A DNA stretch of 64,000 bases from Glandiceps talaboti. Its lineage: Eukaryota; Hemichordata; Enteropneusta; Spengelidae. Every line of letters starts with the position of its first letter. Positions within the stretch are counted from its first letter, which is position 1. Below the pieces are notes generated by a model that was not told the origin of the DNA, made no database searches, and saw nothing but the letters and a program-made list of their open reading frames with translations. Below are positions 1 to 12,559 of the stretch, in pieces. Location of the stretch: positions 20,979,676-21,043,675 of the forward strand of contig NC_135550.1 of the NCBI RefSeq assembly GCF_964340395.1, read 5' to 3'. The position numbers and the translations under genes are program-made.

Positions 1-696
1 CGAAGTTCCTGATGCTGTACCTAGGGATTCTTTCTTTATACCAAAGTATTGCAGTGAATAATTTGGCTTGAGCATGGTTTGGCAGATTGAACATCCTTGG
101 TACTATATCTGTAGCAAAGTTAGAACTGATAACTTACACATGTAATGAATGAACTATCTATCCACTGAATGAAGGTTTCATGATCTTTATTTTTCAAAGA
201 AAGATACTCTTGTACAAACACTTCTGCAGTCTTATAAGTACTTCATCTGCTGTTATATACACAGAAATATTGACATCCCATATAGTCTAGTTAAGTTGGT
301 GTCTATAAGTAAAACCCCAAAGACAAGATCGATACACTGGGATATATTGTTTCTTTCCCCTAATTTTTAATTATTTTGCTATACAAATATGTGTAAATCT
401 GAAAAAAATGCTGTTATCTTGATGGAAAATACATAGGAAGAAAAAGGACAGACAGAAAACTGAAGGTACCTTCTTATATTCCCAAAACCAATATAGTATA
501 TAGTTTGGGTAATTGCTAAATGTATTTACAAGCACATTTGTGATAACGCATCATTCAGTGGGATATATTTTCATCACAGTTTTGAACAACCACATATCAA
601 GGCCATACTACAGACCCACCTGACATCAGCTTAGTGTTCAATACTGTATATTGCTTTAATAATAAATTGTGACAAAACAAAAAAACATAGAGTGGC
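1..696 (-). other. AP2S1: AP2S1 3' UTR and downstream flank
   Basis: This stretch lies downstream of the AP2S1 stop codon on the minus strand. The first usable minus-strand poly(A) signal is AATAAA at 186-191 (read as TTTATT on the plus strand), which would give a 3' UTR of roughly 500 nt. Nothing else is recognisable in bases 1-170. The UTR extent is inferred from the signal alone. Confidence 0.45.
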
Positions 697-3313
697 TTAT
701 TCAAGAGCCTGCAGCATAAGAAGTTGTTTGAGAACTTTGGTCTGACTGGTTTCCCTGATTTCTCCGGCTAAAAACATTTCGTCCACCACGGCATAAACTT
801 TGTAAAAGTTGAAGACTAAATCCAATTCACACACATTGTGGAAATATTCATTTAAGACCTGGTAAAAAAAAAAAAAAGATAAAATTATGTCACATGTATT
901 AGTTTATATAATTACATTAATTTTTTGTTTTCATTAGACCGATTTTCATAAACCAAGCTGACAAGAAGCCCTCAGAAAGTTCTCACTGATTAAAAAGCCT
1001 ACACAACCACAATTAACAATACAGACAGCAGATATCATTCTCCTTTTGCTTTCTAACCAAGTCAATCAGAGTGAACATTTCTGAAGACCTCATATTATAC
1101 CAATTCAGCAAAACCTCATCAAAAAGTATACAATAAACTCTGTTACAATCTGTACTAAGACTAATGACATTCTAAGGTTCATGGATAGTGAGTTATTTAC
1201 AGACATGCAAATAGTGAGATGTCTAAAGTGGGGCAGTGACCAACATGGAGAAAAGAAACTATTTCATCGTTTAACCAACTTTTTTTATAAACTTACTTTT
1301 CCTGCATTCTTGATTTGAAATGTATTACATTTTTTGTTCAATCTTCTAAAGAAAGCAAATATTTGTAAAAGACCTACCCCCAAGTTAGCCATAATGTATA
1401 TAATTATCTGTATTTCTCTCTATACGTTGTATCAAATTTATGGTTACAACTAACATGATACATGGCACCATTTGTGACTTACCTCTACAAAGTTGTGAAT
1501 AGCTTCTAAATAGGCCAGGTTATTGTCATTTACATCCACACATATACAGAAATAAAGCCCAGCATATCGCCTGTACACAATTTTGAAATTTCGGAACTGA
1601 AAGAAAAATGAAAGAAACTTGCAATTTCATATCATACCGTATATGGTAAATGTATATTCATGAATTTTATAATGATATGAATTATCGAAATACCCATCAC
1701 ATACTATTGTATGGATGATGTCATTCAATTCAATTCATTCAATATTGACATTTGCCTGGCAACAAACTTAATAGTACAAGAACAGGAAGAGCATAGAGTT
1801 TCAATTAGGTGCCACAGTGCTTTTCACATCTCACCTGCTTTTTGTTATGAATTACACACAAACAAAATACCAACACTGATAGTGTGCACTCACGTGGAAT
1901 GTTACATCTTGTCTCACTGTGAACAAAAATAACAGTTTTGTGTTTGAATCTTTGATTGTTTCATCCAACAGTGATGTTGATTTGTGTTCACAGTGAGATA
2001 AAATGTTAGTGTCATTTTATATGTTTGCACGCTATCAGTGTCTGTATTTTGTTTTATGCAATTCGTAACAAAAAAAACTTGTGTCAGACTTAAAAAACAT
2101 CATGCCATCCAACTGAAATGCTACAGACACTCTGGTTTAGCAGTAAAATACAGTGACTTAATACTTTGTCCTCAGTCAAATAAAACTCGCTGATGTGACA
2201 TGTGCAAATTGTTACAATTCTATCAATGTTGGAAAAAAGAAAGTCATGCAGCGAGTTTTAGTTTTTAATGTAATGAATCATTTTGATTAATACCATTATT
2301 AACAACATAGAGTCTTCTATTAAGATTGTTATTCATGAAACTTACCTCAACAAAGTTAGTATGTTTTGCATCTCTGACAGTCACTAATGCATGGACTTCT
2401 TCTATGAGTTTCTGTTTTTCGTCATCATCAAATGCCATGTACCACTTTGCCAACCGTGTCTTCCCAGCACGATTTTGAATAAGGATAAAACGAATCTGTA
2501 TAGGATGAGATTAGTGGAAAACAATATGAACAATATATTCTGAATATGAATTTCATTCTGACGTACATATTGAAACTTTGCCAAGGGGAAGGGCTTGATG
2601 ACTGCAATCAACACAAAAAAATTCAAATCATGTACACAATGTAAAATCAGTACATCATATAATTTCATTGAGTTTATTAATGTCGCTTGTGAGTTGTAAA
2701 ATATACATATCAGACAGAATGTGTATTATTTTGAAATCCAATATAAACTTAATATAACTTTGACTATTGCAAATTAATCTATTTCAGTATGACATGCAAG
2801 TTAGATTTATTGACATTATCTGTTATCCATCCATGGACGTAGAGATTTTTCTACCTCCACAGTGCACCAAAGTATGACATCATGAACAGTTGAACTGGAC
2901 TCTAGTTGTACTACTACTAGTAGTAGTACTATTTCTAATACTATTAGTAGTAGTAGTACTACTACTAGTACTACATCATGCTTCCTTCTCCACCCTCAGC
3001 TGCTAAAGAGAGTTCATTTGGTACTTCAAAGATTTCAAGTTCACGCCTATTTGAACACAGATTTCACACAGAACAGATTGACCAAGCATATTTAATAACA
3101 TAGACATAATTTAATACTGATAATGTGGAATCCACTGACACTAGTGAAGGATCAAATCAGACAGTCAGTAGGGGCGTATAACGAGCAAACTACACCGGAA
3201 GTAAACATTTATCGGGCTTCGCATCTCTCCTAACGCTACCTAATTGTATACTCGAGTAGTTTTCATTCAACATTAGGCACGTGTGTAGTAATAATATATA
3301 GTGTACCTACCAT
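697..3313 (-). CDS. AP2S1: AP-2 complex subunit sigma (clathrin adaptor small chain)
   Basis: This is the sigma-2 subunit of the AP-2 adaptor, which sits at the plasma membrane and helps bind acidic dileucine cargo signals during clathrin-mediated endocytosis. The coding exons on the minus strand are 3311-3313 (the ATG alone), 2346-2495, 1483-1596 and 697-858, all with GT-AG introns. The phases close to exactly 142 codons plus stop, the same length as the human protein. The protein starts [20 protein letters not shown], has the longin-like core with [20 protein letters not shown], and ends [11 protein letters not shown]. Arg15, the position mutated in human familial hypocalciuric hypercalcaemia type 3, is present. 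An ATG-only first coding exon is also how I recall the vertebrate gene. It is divergent from POLR1C. Intron 1 (2496-3310) carries a palindromic trinucleotide tract. Confidence 0.97.
2903..2975. repeat. Palindromic (TAC/GTA)n trinucleotide tract
   Basis: The tract consists of TAC and GTA triplets arranged as two perfect palindromes, 22 bp at 2908-2929 and 20 bp at 2948-2967, separated by an AT-rich spacer. Each can fold on itself, and the two can also pair with each other. It lies in AP2S1 intron 1. Confidence 0.85.
3194..3202 (+). promoter_or_regulatory. ETS-type motif (ACCGGAAGT)
   Basis: A strong ETS/GABP consensus lies about 110 bp inside AP2S1 intron 1, close to the divergent promoter. 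ETS sites are typical of CpG-poor housekeeping promoters. The site is seen directly; its use is inferred. Confidence 0.4.
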
Positions 3314-3678
3314 TTTCACGAAAAAGATGGATTTCTCGACACTTTCTCTGCACCACTTTATAAAATTATAACCACTCTCTCATTGAAGATGGCGGATCGG
3401 TTGATTCTATTTCATAATAGATGCACACGTAACGAAAACCTGAATATATACTGAGTTTTTTCTTACAGTCACGGCTTTTTTTTTGTTCAATGCGTGTATT
3501 TGTTTATTATTAGTGAAAATAAAGACATTTATATCAATTGAAATTATCCTAACTGTTAACTTTTCAGTCATAATATCTCACACATTTCCCTATAATGATG
3601 TATGCCCTTCGCCCAGAATGGTAGACTCCATTTTGATTGTGCGTAAAGAAATCCCAACTTTTCTCCAATTCGATAAAA
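3314..3678. promoter_or_regulatory. Bidirectional promoter AP2S1/POLR1C with YY1 motif
   Basis: The AP2S1 start codon (minus, 3313) and POLR1C start codon (plus, 3679) are only 365 bp apart, so both promoters must lie in or beside this interval. A YY1 consensus AAGATGGCGG sits at 3386-3395 on the plus strand. This motif is usually found just downstream of start sites in housekeeping genes. I see no clear TATA box at a fitting distance. Both genes are ubiquitous housekeeping genes, which fits a shared promoter. Confidence 0.75.
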
Positions 3679-6600
3679 ATGTCTGCCCTCAATGAGATGC
3701 GTACTCGTATTTCCCTAAAGGAATACAGCGTACAAGATGTGAGTAAAATCGGAATTGGTTTTAATTTATGACGGAAATTCTTACAGAATGATGCAGTTAT
3801 CATTGTTGTGTAACCCACTATTTCATTATGATATTTACAGGTTCATGCCACTGATTTTCCTGGAGGTTTTGCCGGAGACGACGACACGTGGAGTCAAGAA
3901 GATTTCGAAAAGGTGCGTATTACACCAGAGAGGGCGGCCTAACAAGGATATCCAAAAAATTCTCATAACCCAGTACTAAAGATCTTTATGAACGTGACTG
4001 ACGGACCAATTAAAAACAATGCAAACAAAAATCACCAAAAGTTTTTGTATTGTGCATTTATTGTTTACTGCGATAGTACTTCTTTTCTTAATTTCCTTTC
4101 TTTGGGAAATAAATTTCAACAATAATAATTCATATATCATGAGACAGAACATCTTCATATTTGTTAGAAAGTGAGTTATACACTTCCCTATGCAAGCTAC
4201 TAAATATTTGCTAAGTATCAACTTATCAGTTAATGCTATATATTCTAATACTGTTTGTTAACTTATTTTAAAAGTGCAACCCATGATAAGTAGTTTTTTG
4301 CACAAACTTCAACAATTTGCAACTGACAAAATGTCAATTATTCCACATATACTTTTCCATGTCTAGAAATTTGAAGTACAAATCTTGAAGATGACGGATG
4401 ATGAAATGGAGTTTGATATGATTGGTATTGATGCCTCTATTGCCAATGCATTTAGAAGGATATTGTTATCTGAAGTAAGTTACTATTTCACAAAGTATGC
4501 CTATAAGTAACCTGGAGTAGGGTTTAAAATAATAACATCATGTTGTGTAAAAACAGGAGATATGTACTCCTTGCTTTATTGATGGCATTCAGTTGAACTG
4601 CTAAGGCATCTTTTTCCCAAATGGAAAGTTACAAATATACATCATGTAATTAACACTATTAAATATCATTGTATAATTATTGCAGTCCTCGTACAATACA
4701 GTCAACAGTCAATGACATCTGTATTGACTTTGCAATTTATGGCAAATAACTAGTGTCGAAATATAAATCCCAATCAAATGTACAGACCCCAGCTTGACCA
4801 TAATGGCCTGCAGCTTGAAATTATAGGTGAAACATGTATGGGAAACCTATTTCCAAAAAAGTGATACATCAAAAAGAGAATTTTAATACTGAGCATACAC
4901 TTTATGCAATTTCTAGACCACCAAGTTTGTGGATACACTGATTAAATTGACAAAGTATTAGATACTTACAATCATAAATAATATATTTTCGATGATTGTA
5001 ACAGCACATTTAAAGTTGTACATGCATCTAGGTCAGTCTACCCACACATCACCCAAAATCCAATGTTGTAAAAATATATATATGGTAAAGTTTTGGAATG
5101 TATTACAGGTTCCTACTATGGCAATCGAAAAAGTGTTTATTTATAACAACACATCTATTATACAAGATGAAGTATTGGCACATCGACTTGGACTGATACC
5201 AATATATGTTGATCCTAGATTATTTGAATACAGACAGGAAGGTAGGTGCACACAAATTGTACTCTCAGAATAAAGGATAATGTAATCTGTACACTTTATA
5301 TAGTGCTGTCCACAATTGAAATAGTGCTACTGATAAAACTGCTTACCATTGAACCCTGTAAGTACTGTACTTACTATTGACACATACAGCTATAGACTTC
5401 TAATTGTAGGTTTACTCTCAAATCCACATTAATATTTGTCTTTCAGGAGATGAAGAAGGTACTGCAGAAGATACATTGGAGTTTCATTTGAAAGTAAAAT
5501 GTACAAAAAATCCCCACGCTCCTAAAGATGCAACAGATCCAGATGAAATGTACAGAAATTGGAGAGGTGTGTATTACATGTAAAAGTGTATATATTCTCT
5601 CACAAACTACTGAGAATGGAATTGGCATATTGATGATTACAATTAAATTATTTTTTTTCCTTTCATTCTAATGTGAAATTGTAATTCCAGTGAACATGCA
5701 TGGAGGATTATAACTGGCTTAGTATACTATCAATACTGCCTTTCCAAACGTTTAGTCTGTTGTTTACATCAGTAAGCCTCCATTTCCTTCTATAATTATA
5801 TAGACTGAAGTCTTTTGAAAGCATGCAGAATCCAGATAACTTATTGCCAGTACATGTTTTGTGAATTGTTCTATTTTGTCTGTATTTAAATAATTTTTAG
5901 TTACAACAAAAGACATGAAATGGATTCCAATAGGAAATCAAGTAGAGTTGGTAAGTAGATTTCATTCCTGGTCTATATATATACACACTTAGAAACCAAA
6001 GTGATTGAAGTCTTTTCTGACTGTGCATGCATGGTTTCTTAAGGTCATGTATGTACAAATCTATACACCCATAGTTTCAGAGATTCTTTGAAGTCTTAAT
6101 ACTTTATATACATGTTTAGAACAGTTTATCATTTCATCAATACTTATCCTCTGGTGTTTATGTTTTTATACTTAAATGAACCAATACCATGTAGGCTGTA
6201 AGATTTGTCATTAAATTTGTGTACATTCTTTCATTATATGTGCTTAGCAAATGAGGAGCACCAACAATAATACATATTTTCATCTAGATATCATGTTGAA
6301 ATATCTCCTTTTTTTGTAGTATTCCAGTGAAAACATACGTCCCGTCAATAATGATATTCTTATAGCTAAACTTAGACCTGGTCAAGAAATGGATATAAGA
6401 GTGCATTGTGTCAAGGGACTGGGGAAAGATCATGCCAAATTTTCACCAGTGGGTAAGTACTTAGTTACACCATAGGTCCTACTTCCATGTAGTCTATGGA
6501 TACACCATTCGATATGTGGTTATCACAACCTAGGAGTCTTTCTGTGAACATGGTATTGAGCAGCTAATGGATGAGGGAAGGCTGGTTTCTTCACAGACAT

Positions 6601-9600
6601 ATATTTGGAGTCATTGTGGTTGAATGGTTAGAGGGGCTAGCTGGCTTGTAATCTGGTTCAAGCCTTGTCACTGCTATATGTTTCTGTCATTTGCTCAAAT
6701 GATAGTTTCTTTGTGTACAAAAAAATAATCCCCCCCCCCCCTGTAGAGAGAGGAATTATTGTGCCACAATCACCACAGCTGTAGATGTGTTAGACTGACA
6801 CATCAACCATTGTGGGTACTCCTCTCATTCCTGTTTCCACAAAGGGGAGGGATGATAAGGACGTCCTGGTGACATATTTCACAGTCTACAAAGTGTGAAC
6901 CTGATATCTGCATCATGTAAAGGAAACAGGGAAAGGTGTTGTTTTACACTTCAACTTATCATATGGATATGTGTAATTACAAACATGGAGGTCCTATCAC
7001 CTTGTATGTGTAAGGGACAATCGCACAATGTCACGTACACAAGTTCAACAAATGAACATCGTTCGTTTAGGTCAAAACCCTCTCCCCCTTCCCCCTAAAT
7101 GAACGTTCACAAGTGTGACATCAAACATTCTTATATGTAAACTATGATGAAAACTGTAGCAGTTACACCACTACAATCGATAAATTATTAATGTAAAAAC
7201 TTTATTGTAAACACATTCAAATACTACCAGAAACCATATCTCACATTAGAAGTTATTTTTTATCAACTTATCAACATCTCAGTAGTAAATACAAAAGCTG
7301 TTATCATTGATGGAGTGAAAATTCTCCATTTAAATTTTGTTTAGAAGTGTGAAAATGAAGTTCAGCAATTGCATTGAAGCCAGACCCCCTTCCACCTAAA
7401 TGAACAAAGCTCACTTATTGAGCTTGTGTGACATTGTGTGATTGTCCCGAAAGAAGCTGTTATCTTTGTAAATGCAAAGTCATTGAAGGTTAGTCCACAA
7501 GACTCTCATGCTACTGACAGCAAGTTTTTGACAAGACGTCAATTCAGTTGGATCGGATTTTGTCTGTATTAGAGTGGTTCCTTGCATTTTGAGTGAGAAA
7601 AACAAGAAGATTTTTGCCTATTCTTGATATTGTGGGAACATTGATAACACTCAACCAACCATGAAAATAAATGAATAAAACATATTCCTGAATAATGCAT
7701 ATTTGGTTGCTAAAGCTGAGAGACTTAAAAATCTGTCTCGATGCCAACATAATCCAACTAGGTAAACAAAACAAAACCCTGAAAGTAAAGCCAATAACAT
7801 TCATGCTTCAGGAACAATGCCCCTGGTTTTAATATCAGTCTCAGTGATAAGTCAAACTGAAAGAGTGTCTACATCATTACCCTGCCTGTATAGAAGTGAC
7901 CTTCATTATTGTTCTCTTTGCAGCCACTGCCTCATACAGACTACTGCCTGACATAACATTGACTGAACCTGTGAAAGGAGAACGAGCAGAAAGGCTGGCA
8001 AAATGTTTTTCACCTGGTGTCATTGAACTCAAGGAAGTAAATGGTAGGTCTTTTTTTAAGAGCTGAAGCAATAAAACTTAATTTATTACCATGTGAAATG
8101 AAATGAAAAGTTTCATTTTAGAATTGTTTTTTTCATACTAGTTGCAACAGCTGTGGATTGCGGTTACTGACCCAAAATTTAAAAAGAAAAAAAATTGGAG
8201 TCCTGCTAATGAAATGAGCAGCCTTTTATTATTTTGGGAAAGAAAAAGAAAACAAAAGACATTATTGCTGTGTGACCTTGCATCTGCTATAAATGTACCT
8301 GAAGCAATATGACAAAGAATTATTGATGTCTGACTTAGTGCATGTTTCTTATTTTATTGGGCGTTCAAGTTTTGGTGTCAAATTTCTCTTGATTTCTAGG
8401 TGAGACACAAGCAGAAGTAAAGAATCCAAGATTGGATACATGTAACAGAGAAGTGTTCAGACATGACGTAAGTCTTCAAACACTTTGGTCAGTAAAAGAC
8501 TTAAAAGTGATCCACATTTAAGAATCCCTTTGAATAGTTCTCAACACATGCCGAGGCCAACGAAAGAATTATGTTTACACCAATGGCAATTATGCAACCT
8601 TGCCAACCATAAACACTGGGAGAACTTTTGTTACATGAAATGTGGCCACTTATTTGAAGCCTGCAGGTGCTATGCATTGCCAGGCTTGAGGGACTCCAGA
8701 ATAGATTGTGAACTTACAATGGAAGCCTTGTCAGTTCCACAGCAATGAGATAGTAGCAAGCATGCAACATAGCCCTGTCATGTCACACAGTCCCAAAGCT
8801 GAATGGAAATCTGTAGAATCGTCTGCATATGTGTATATCATAATGTATTTTCTTTAAAGGTGATGGGAATACTAGCACAATTTTTTTTTTTTTTTTTTTG
8901 ATGTAGCTGCAATTGGAAATTTTTGAAAATGATGGCAAAACATTATGGCCATGTATCAATTTTGTATACAGTAGTTTTAAAATCACAGAACCTTTTCTTG
9001 TAAAACCCTTGCATGTATTTAGCACTACTTAATCAAGACATCCCAAGGATTGGAATAATGATATCATACTAAGGTTTTAGTTTTAGTTTGGATAATCTTC
9101 AAAATAAAGACAAGAACCTGAGGGTTTTTTTGCTAGTTTGATTTGTTGAATTGGATAGACTTTTGACAACATCTGAACTTGTAGGTCATTTACCAACATT
9201 TGACCAGGGGATTATTCAATGTTTGTTTCAGGATTTGAAAGACTGTGTGAAGCTGAGCAGAGTCCGAAACCATTTTATCTGTAAGTTACATTTATATTGT
9301 GTACTCGGACTATACATGTATAATATATATGCTGTCTCAGCTACTTTGACCTGCCACTAATGCAGCAATTTCTTGTGGCTCATGAAAATTTGGTATTCCC
9401 AAACTCCTTACTGTATACTCAAGAAAGAAATTTTCATTATTTTGAAAAAAATTGTCTTTTATCAGAGTGTACTCTGTATAGTGATGTGATTCATGCTGTA
9501 CATTTCAATGATATACAGGTAATTATGATGTAATGGTGAAGTCAAACAAGTTGGTGAATGTGTAAATACCTTTCAATATAACTACAAAGATTACAATCAT

Positions 9601-10284
9601 TGCACAGCATGCAGAGTATGGAATGAAATTATTAGAATGTAGCCAAGACTGGAACACATGCAGGGCATAGATGGCCTAGGGTCACAGTCTGTAAATGTGG
9701 TGTTTGGAGTTATGTTTGTTTCATTCTGAGATACTGAGATACGTTTCTCTCAATGCATCTACTGTATCATGCAACAGACAGAGCTATCACTTGGAATTTA
9801 TATCTGATATAAAAATGGACATTATGACATTTTTTTGTGCCAATAAATTTGCAAAACATGACATTTTGAGTTCCCAAGTCATTATGTTTGATTTCAACAC
9901 CTCTATCAGGTAGTGTTAACTCAGATTTATTTTGAAATACATGTAAGTTTATTGTGTATTTTGTATTTTAGCTGTAATTTTAGTTAAAAATGGAGCCACA
10001 GACTGTCACAGTCTCCCACTTAAACAAATTACACTATCTCTTGTTCCACAGCACCCAAAGCAAATGTACATGACAAAAAAAAAATGTCCCAAAAACATGT
10101 CCCTTACAAGTTGATGATAATAATGTCTAAGAATACTTAATGATGTTTTTGTTGTTTTTCAGTTTCAATAGAATCTACTGGGGCATTAAAACCAGATGTT
10201 CTGATGTCAGAAGCCATCAAAGTTCTCATCGCAAAGTGCAGCAATTTCCAAAATGAATTAGACCATGCAGATTCAACTTCATGA
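3679..10284 (+). CDS. POLR1C: DNA-directed RNA polymerases I and III subunit RPAC1
   Basis: This is the AC40/RPAC1 subunit shared by RNA polymerases I and III, the alpha-like half of the assembly platform that pairs with RPAC2 in the nucleus. There are eleven exons: 3679-3738, 3841-3912, 4367-4474, 5109-5241, 5447-5566, 5901-5950, 6320-6452, 7924-8043, 8400-8467, 9232-9280 and 10163-10284. Phases close at 344 aa against 346 in human. The start is [20 protein letters not shown]. The alpha-motif [19 protein letters not shown] spans exons 3-4 and is followed by [13 protein letters not shown], the classic RPB3/alpha family signature. The C-terminal alpha-like segment around [19 protein letters not shown] is in the last exon. 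Intron 7 holds a SINE and an inverted-repeat element. The poly(A) signal lies 33 bp after the stop. Confidence 0.97.
6610..6735 (+). repeat. tRNA-derived SINE head
   Basis: A perfect RNA polymerase III A box (TGGTTGAATGG, 6617-6627) and a B box (GGTTCAAGCC, 6655-6664) lie 38 bp apart, start to start, as in a tRNA. The sequence continues into an unrelated body that ends near a poly-C run (6731-6742). This is the head of a tRNA-derived SINE in POLR1C intron 7, related to the copy at 58751. Confidence 0.65.
7014..7448. mobile_element. Non-autonomous DNA transposon (MITE-like) with ~60 bp inverted ends
   Basis: The left end (7014-7076, starting GGGACAATCGCACAATGTCA) matches the reverse complement of the right end (about 7385-7448, ending GATTGTCCC) over about 60 bp with scattered changes. 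The element is about 435 bp with no coding capacity. A third partial copy of the terminal motif (CCCTAAATGAAC) lies inside at about 7084-7120. I could not define a target-site duplication, so the superfamily is open. It sits in POLR1C intron 7. Confidence 0.7.
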
Positions 10285-10316
10285 GTTGTACTTTTTGTGT
10301 AATAGCATTATCATAA

Positions 10317-10322
10317 AATAAA
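10317..10322 (+). terminator. POLR1C poly(A) signal AATAAA
   Basis: A canonical AATAAA lies 33 bp past the POLR1C stop codon and is followed by a T-rich stretch, giving a very short 3' UTR. Confidence 0.85.
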
Positions 10323-10579
10323 TTTTTTACTTGAAAACTGTGTCTTTACTGTCACGAACATCCTTACATGGCATATGTTTGTTACTGGCAATACAGTTTA
10401 AACTAGTAATATTCATTCTAATTCACCCCAATACAGTTCAAAGGAGTCTTCTGCATTTAAACACATAGCCCCCAGCACAACATGTATTATGCTGTTAATT
10501 GATTTCAGAAATATGGTCCTAGAATCCTTTCAGAAAGGTTACCCCTTATAATAGTAATGAAGACATTTGAATGACTCTA

Positions 10580-11075
10580 TAGTATTAACAAAATTTCAAA
10601 AGTTATTTAGCAAATTTAAATTTGACCTTGAAGATGAAGGTCAAGGTCAGAGGTCTGTCAAAATAGTAACCTTACCTCTAACAATGTACAGTGGTACACT
10701 TTCAACGTTATTGAAGAATTTGCTGCTTGACTTTGAAGATGAAAATCAGAGCTAATAGTTATTCGTTTGAAAACTTATCTTGATAAACATAGATGCAGAC
10801 ACTTGAACAGTACACAAGATAGAAAATGTCATAAGTTATTGAGCGATTTCCTATTTGACCTCAAAGATGAAGGCCAAAGGTCAGGTCAGAAAATTAAAAG
10901 CTCACCAGTGATATATGGGTGTAGACACTTGATGGAGGTTGGCAAGGTCAAAGGTCAGGATATGAAAATAACAGCTTGCCTGTGATAATATGGGTGTAGA
11001 CACTTGAATGGAGTGTGTGTATTTAGCATCTCAAGTTATGGTAGAGACAGATCTCAAGTTATTTGACCTTGAACC
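10580..11075. repeat. Degenerate tandem repeat with TGACCTTGAAGATGAAGGTC core
   Basis: Several diverged units of about 100-150 bp share three blocks: AAGTTATTGAGC/AATTT; a (T)TTGACCT-AAGATGAAGGTCAAGGTCA core at about 10620, 10728 and 10855; and ATATGGGTGTAGACACTTGA at about 10913 and 10988. This is old tandem or clustered dispersed repeat DNA between POLR1C and the kelch gene. It has no credible coding content. Confidence 0.65.
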
Positions 11076-11939
11076 CTGTGCATTTGTGATATGATCATAA
11101 TAAACAGTGCCATCTGTCATAGAACAACCGTTACAGTCAAAAGCTCTCAGCTAATCAAATTATGTTGTGTTTATTGGTTAAATTTCTAATATTCATTATA
11201 TTACTCTATTATTAGTTTGATACAGAAAGAGTTTTGTCCCATCACCTGTCAGATTATTAAATCGATGCTCAGTTGTATTTGTTTATTTGTGTAGCTTGTC
11301 TTTGTTTTTACTCGCCCTGTTCAGGAGTTTTGTGTAAATTGTTTTGATTTATTCTGTACAGTTGTGAGCTGTAAACTATGTATCCTTTGAGGGCTAATAA
11401 AATTAATAATAATACTGGAGTACATGGCATTGTTAGAAGGCATACTTGACCAGCTTGTACACTATATATTCAATTATTGGTATAGAATCACTATCAATAC
11501 CATTTATTTTCCTTGGGTGTCTTCTTGACCGTTTTACAGTATTGGTCACAATAAATAGCTCAGTGATAATAATTCCGTACATCCAAGGTTTAGTGGTGAC
11601 TAATTACATTTTTTTAATTCTCCATCTCTTATTAAATTACTGTGCATACAATATTGATTATCTCCTGGTTAATTAGCCAGCGGTCATGCTAGTACACAAT
11701 TTGTTGTCATCAGCGGCAAGTATGTGTCTACTTTTCATCTTTTCATTATAAGCCTGGTTCTGAATTGCCATGCCCTCCAGCAATTCTATTATATCATTAG
11801 TATTTGATGTCATTGTGCAACAAGACAGCTCTGTGATGGTTTAATATGTCATTGTCTTTGAAAGACAGACCCACAACCACATACTTAGTATGACATTGTG
11901 GTGTGATGAATCTGCTGAAGAGCACAATAAATTACATGG

Positions 11940-12235
11940 AGTACTTGCCATCTTTACCATGTACACCATCATTTGGTTGTTGCTATGGGAGCGGTCTTGT
12001 TACTAGATATGTTTATTCACTTGTCTACCCATCTATATTTTCTTTGCAATGTACACCATCATTTGACCATTGCTATGGGCATGGTCTTGTTACTAGACAT
12101 TTTTGCATACATTTTTTGAAGTTTATCCACTTGCCTATCCATCCCTGTTGTTATCTTTGTAAAATATACTTGCATTATCTGGCTGTTGCTGGAGGCATCA
12201 TCATGGTTACTAGGACCAATTGTGTCAATGTGTTT
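11940..12235. repeat. Three-copy degenerate tandem repeat
   Basis: Three units of about 95-120 bp begin near 11955, 12050 and 12165. The first two share ATGTACACCATCATTTG, the first and second GTCTTGTTACTAGA, and all three GTTGCTATGGG/GTTGCTGGAGG-type blocks. The short open reading frames here follow the repeat and are not taken as genes. Confidence 0.6.
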
Positions 12236-12559
12236 TGAACAGTAACTGTAGAATAAGACCAAGAAACCTCTCCTCCAAATTTTAGCACTATCCAATAAGT
12301 TAGTAGTTTAAGAGATGTATCTTTTGAAGCCCACATCTGTTTGTAAGAAAATCTCTTACTATTTAATATGGGTCGATTTTCACTGTTACTTTCATGTAAT
12401 GTACCATTTTTACATCATGTACAGCTCCAGAATGTGGGATGGGGTTACTCTATAATACAATTGCACATACAGAAATCTCTGTATAGCCTTAGATGAACAA
12501 GGGCTATGATTTTTGAGCACACAAGGGGGCATGGGGGTGGGGGGAATATCTGATCTAAT

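Noticed and set aside
8485-8748. 87-codon open frame on plus with several Cys and His
   Set aside because: It lies inside POLR1C intron 9 with flanking exons that join without it, and resembles no known zinc-binding pattern.
11446-12238. Open frames of 76-111 codons between POLR1C and the kelch gene
   Set aside because: They follow tandem-repeat or AT-rich sequence, with no splice partners or family resemblance.
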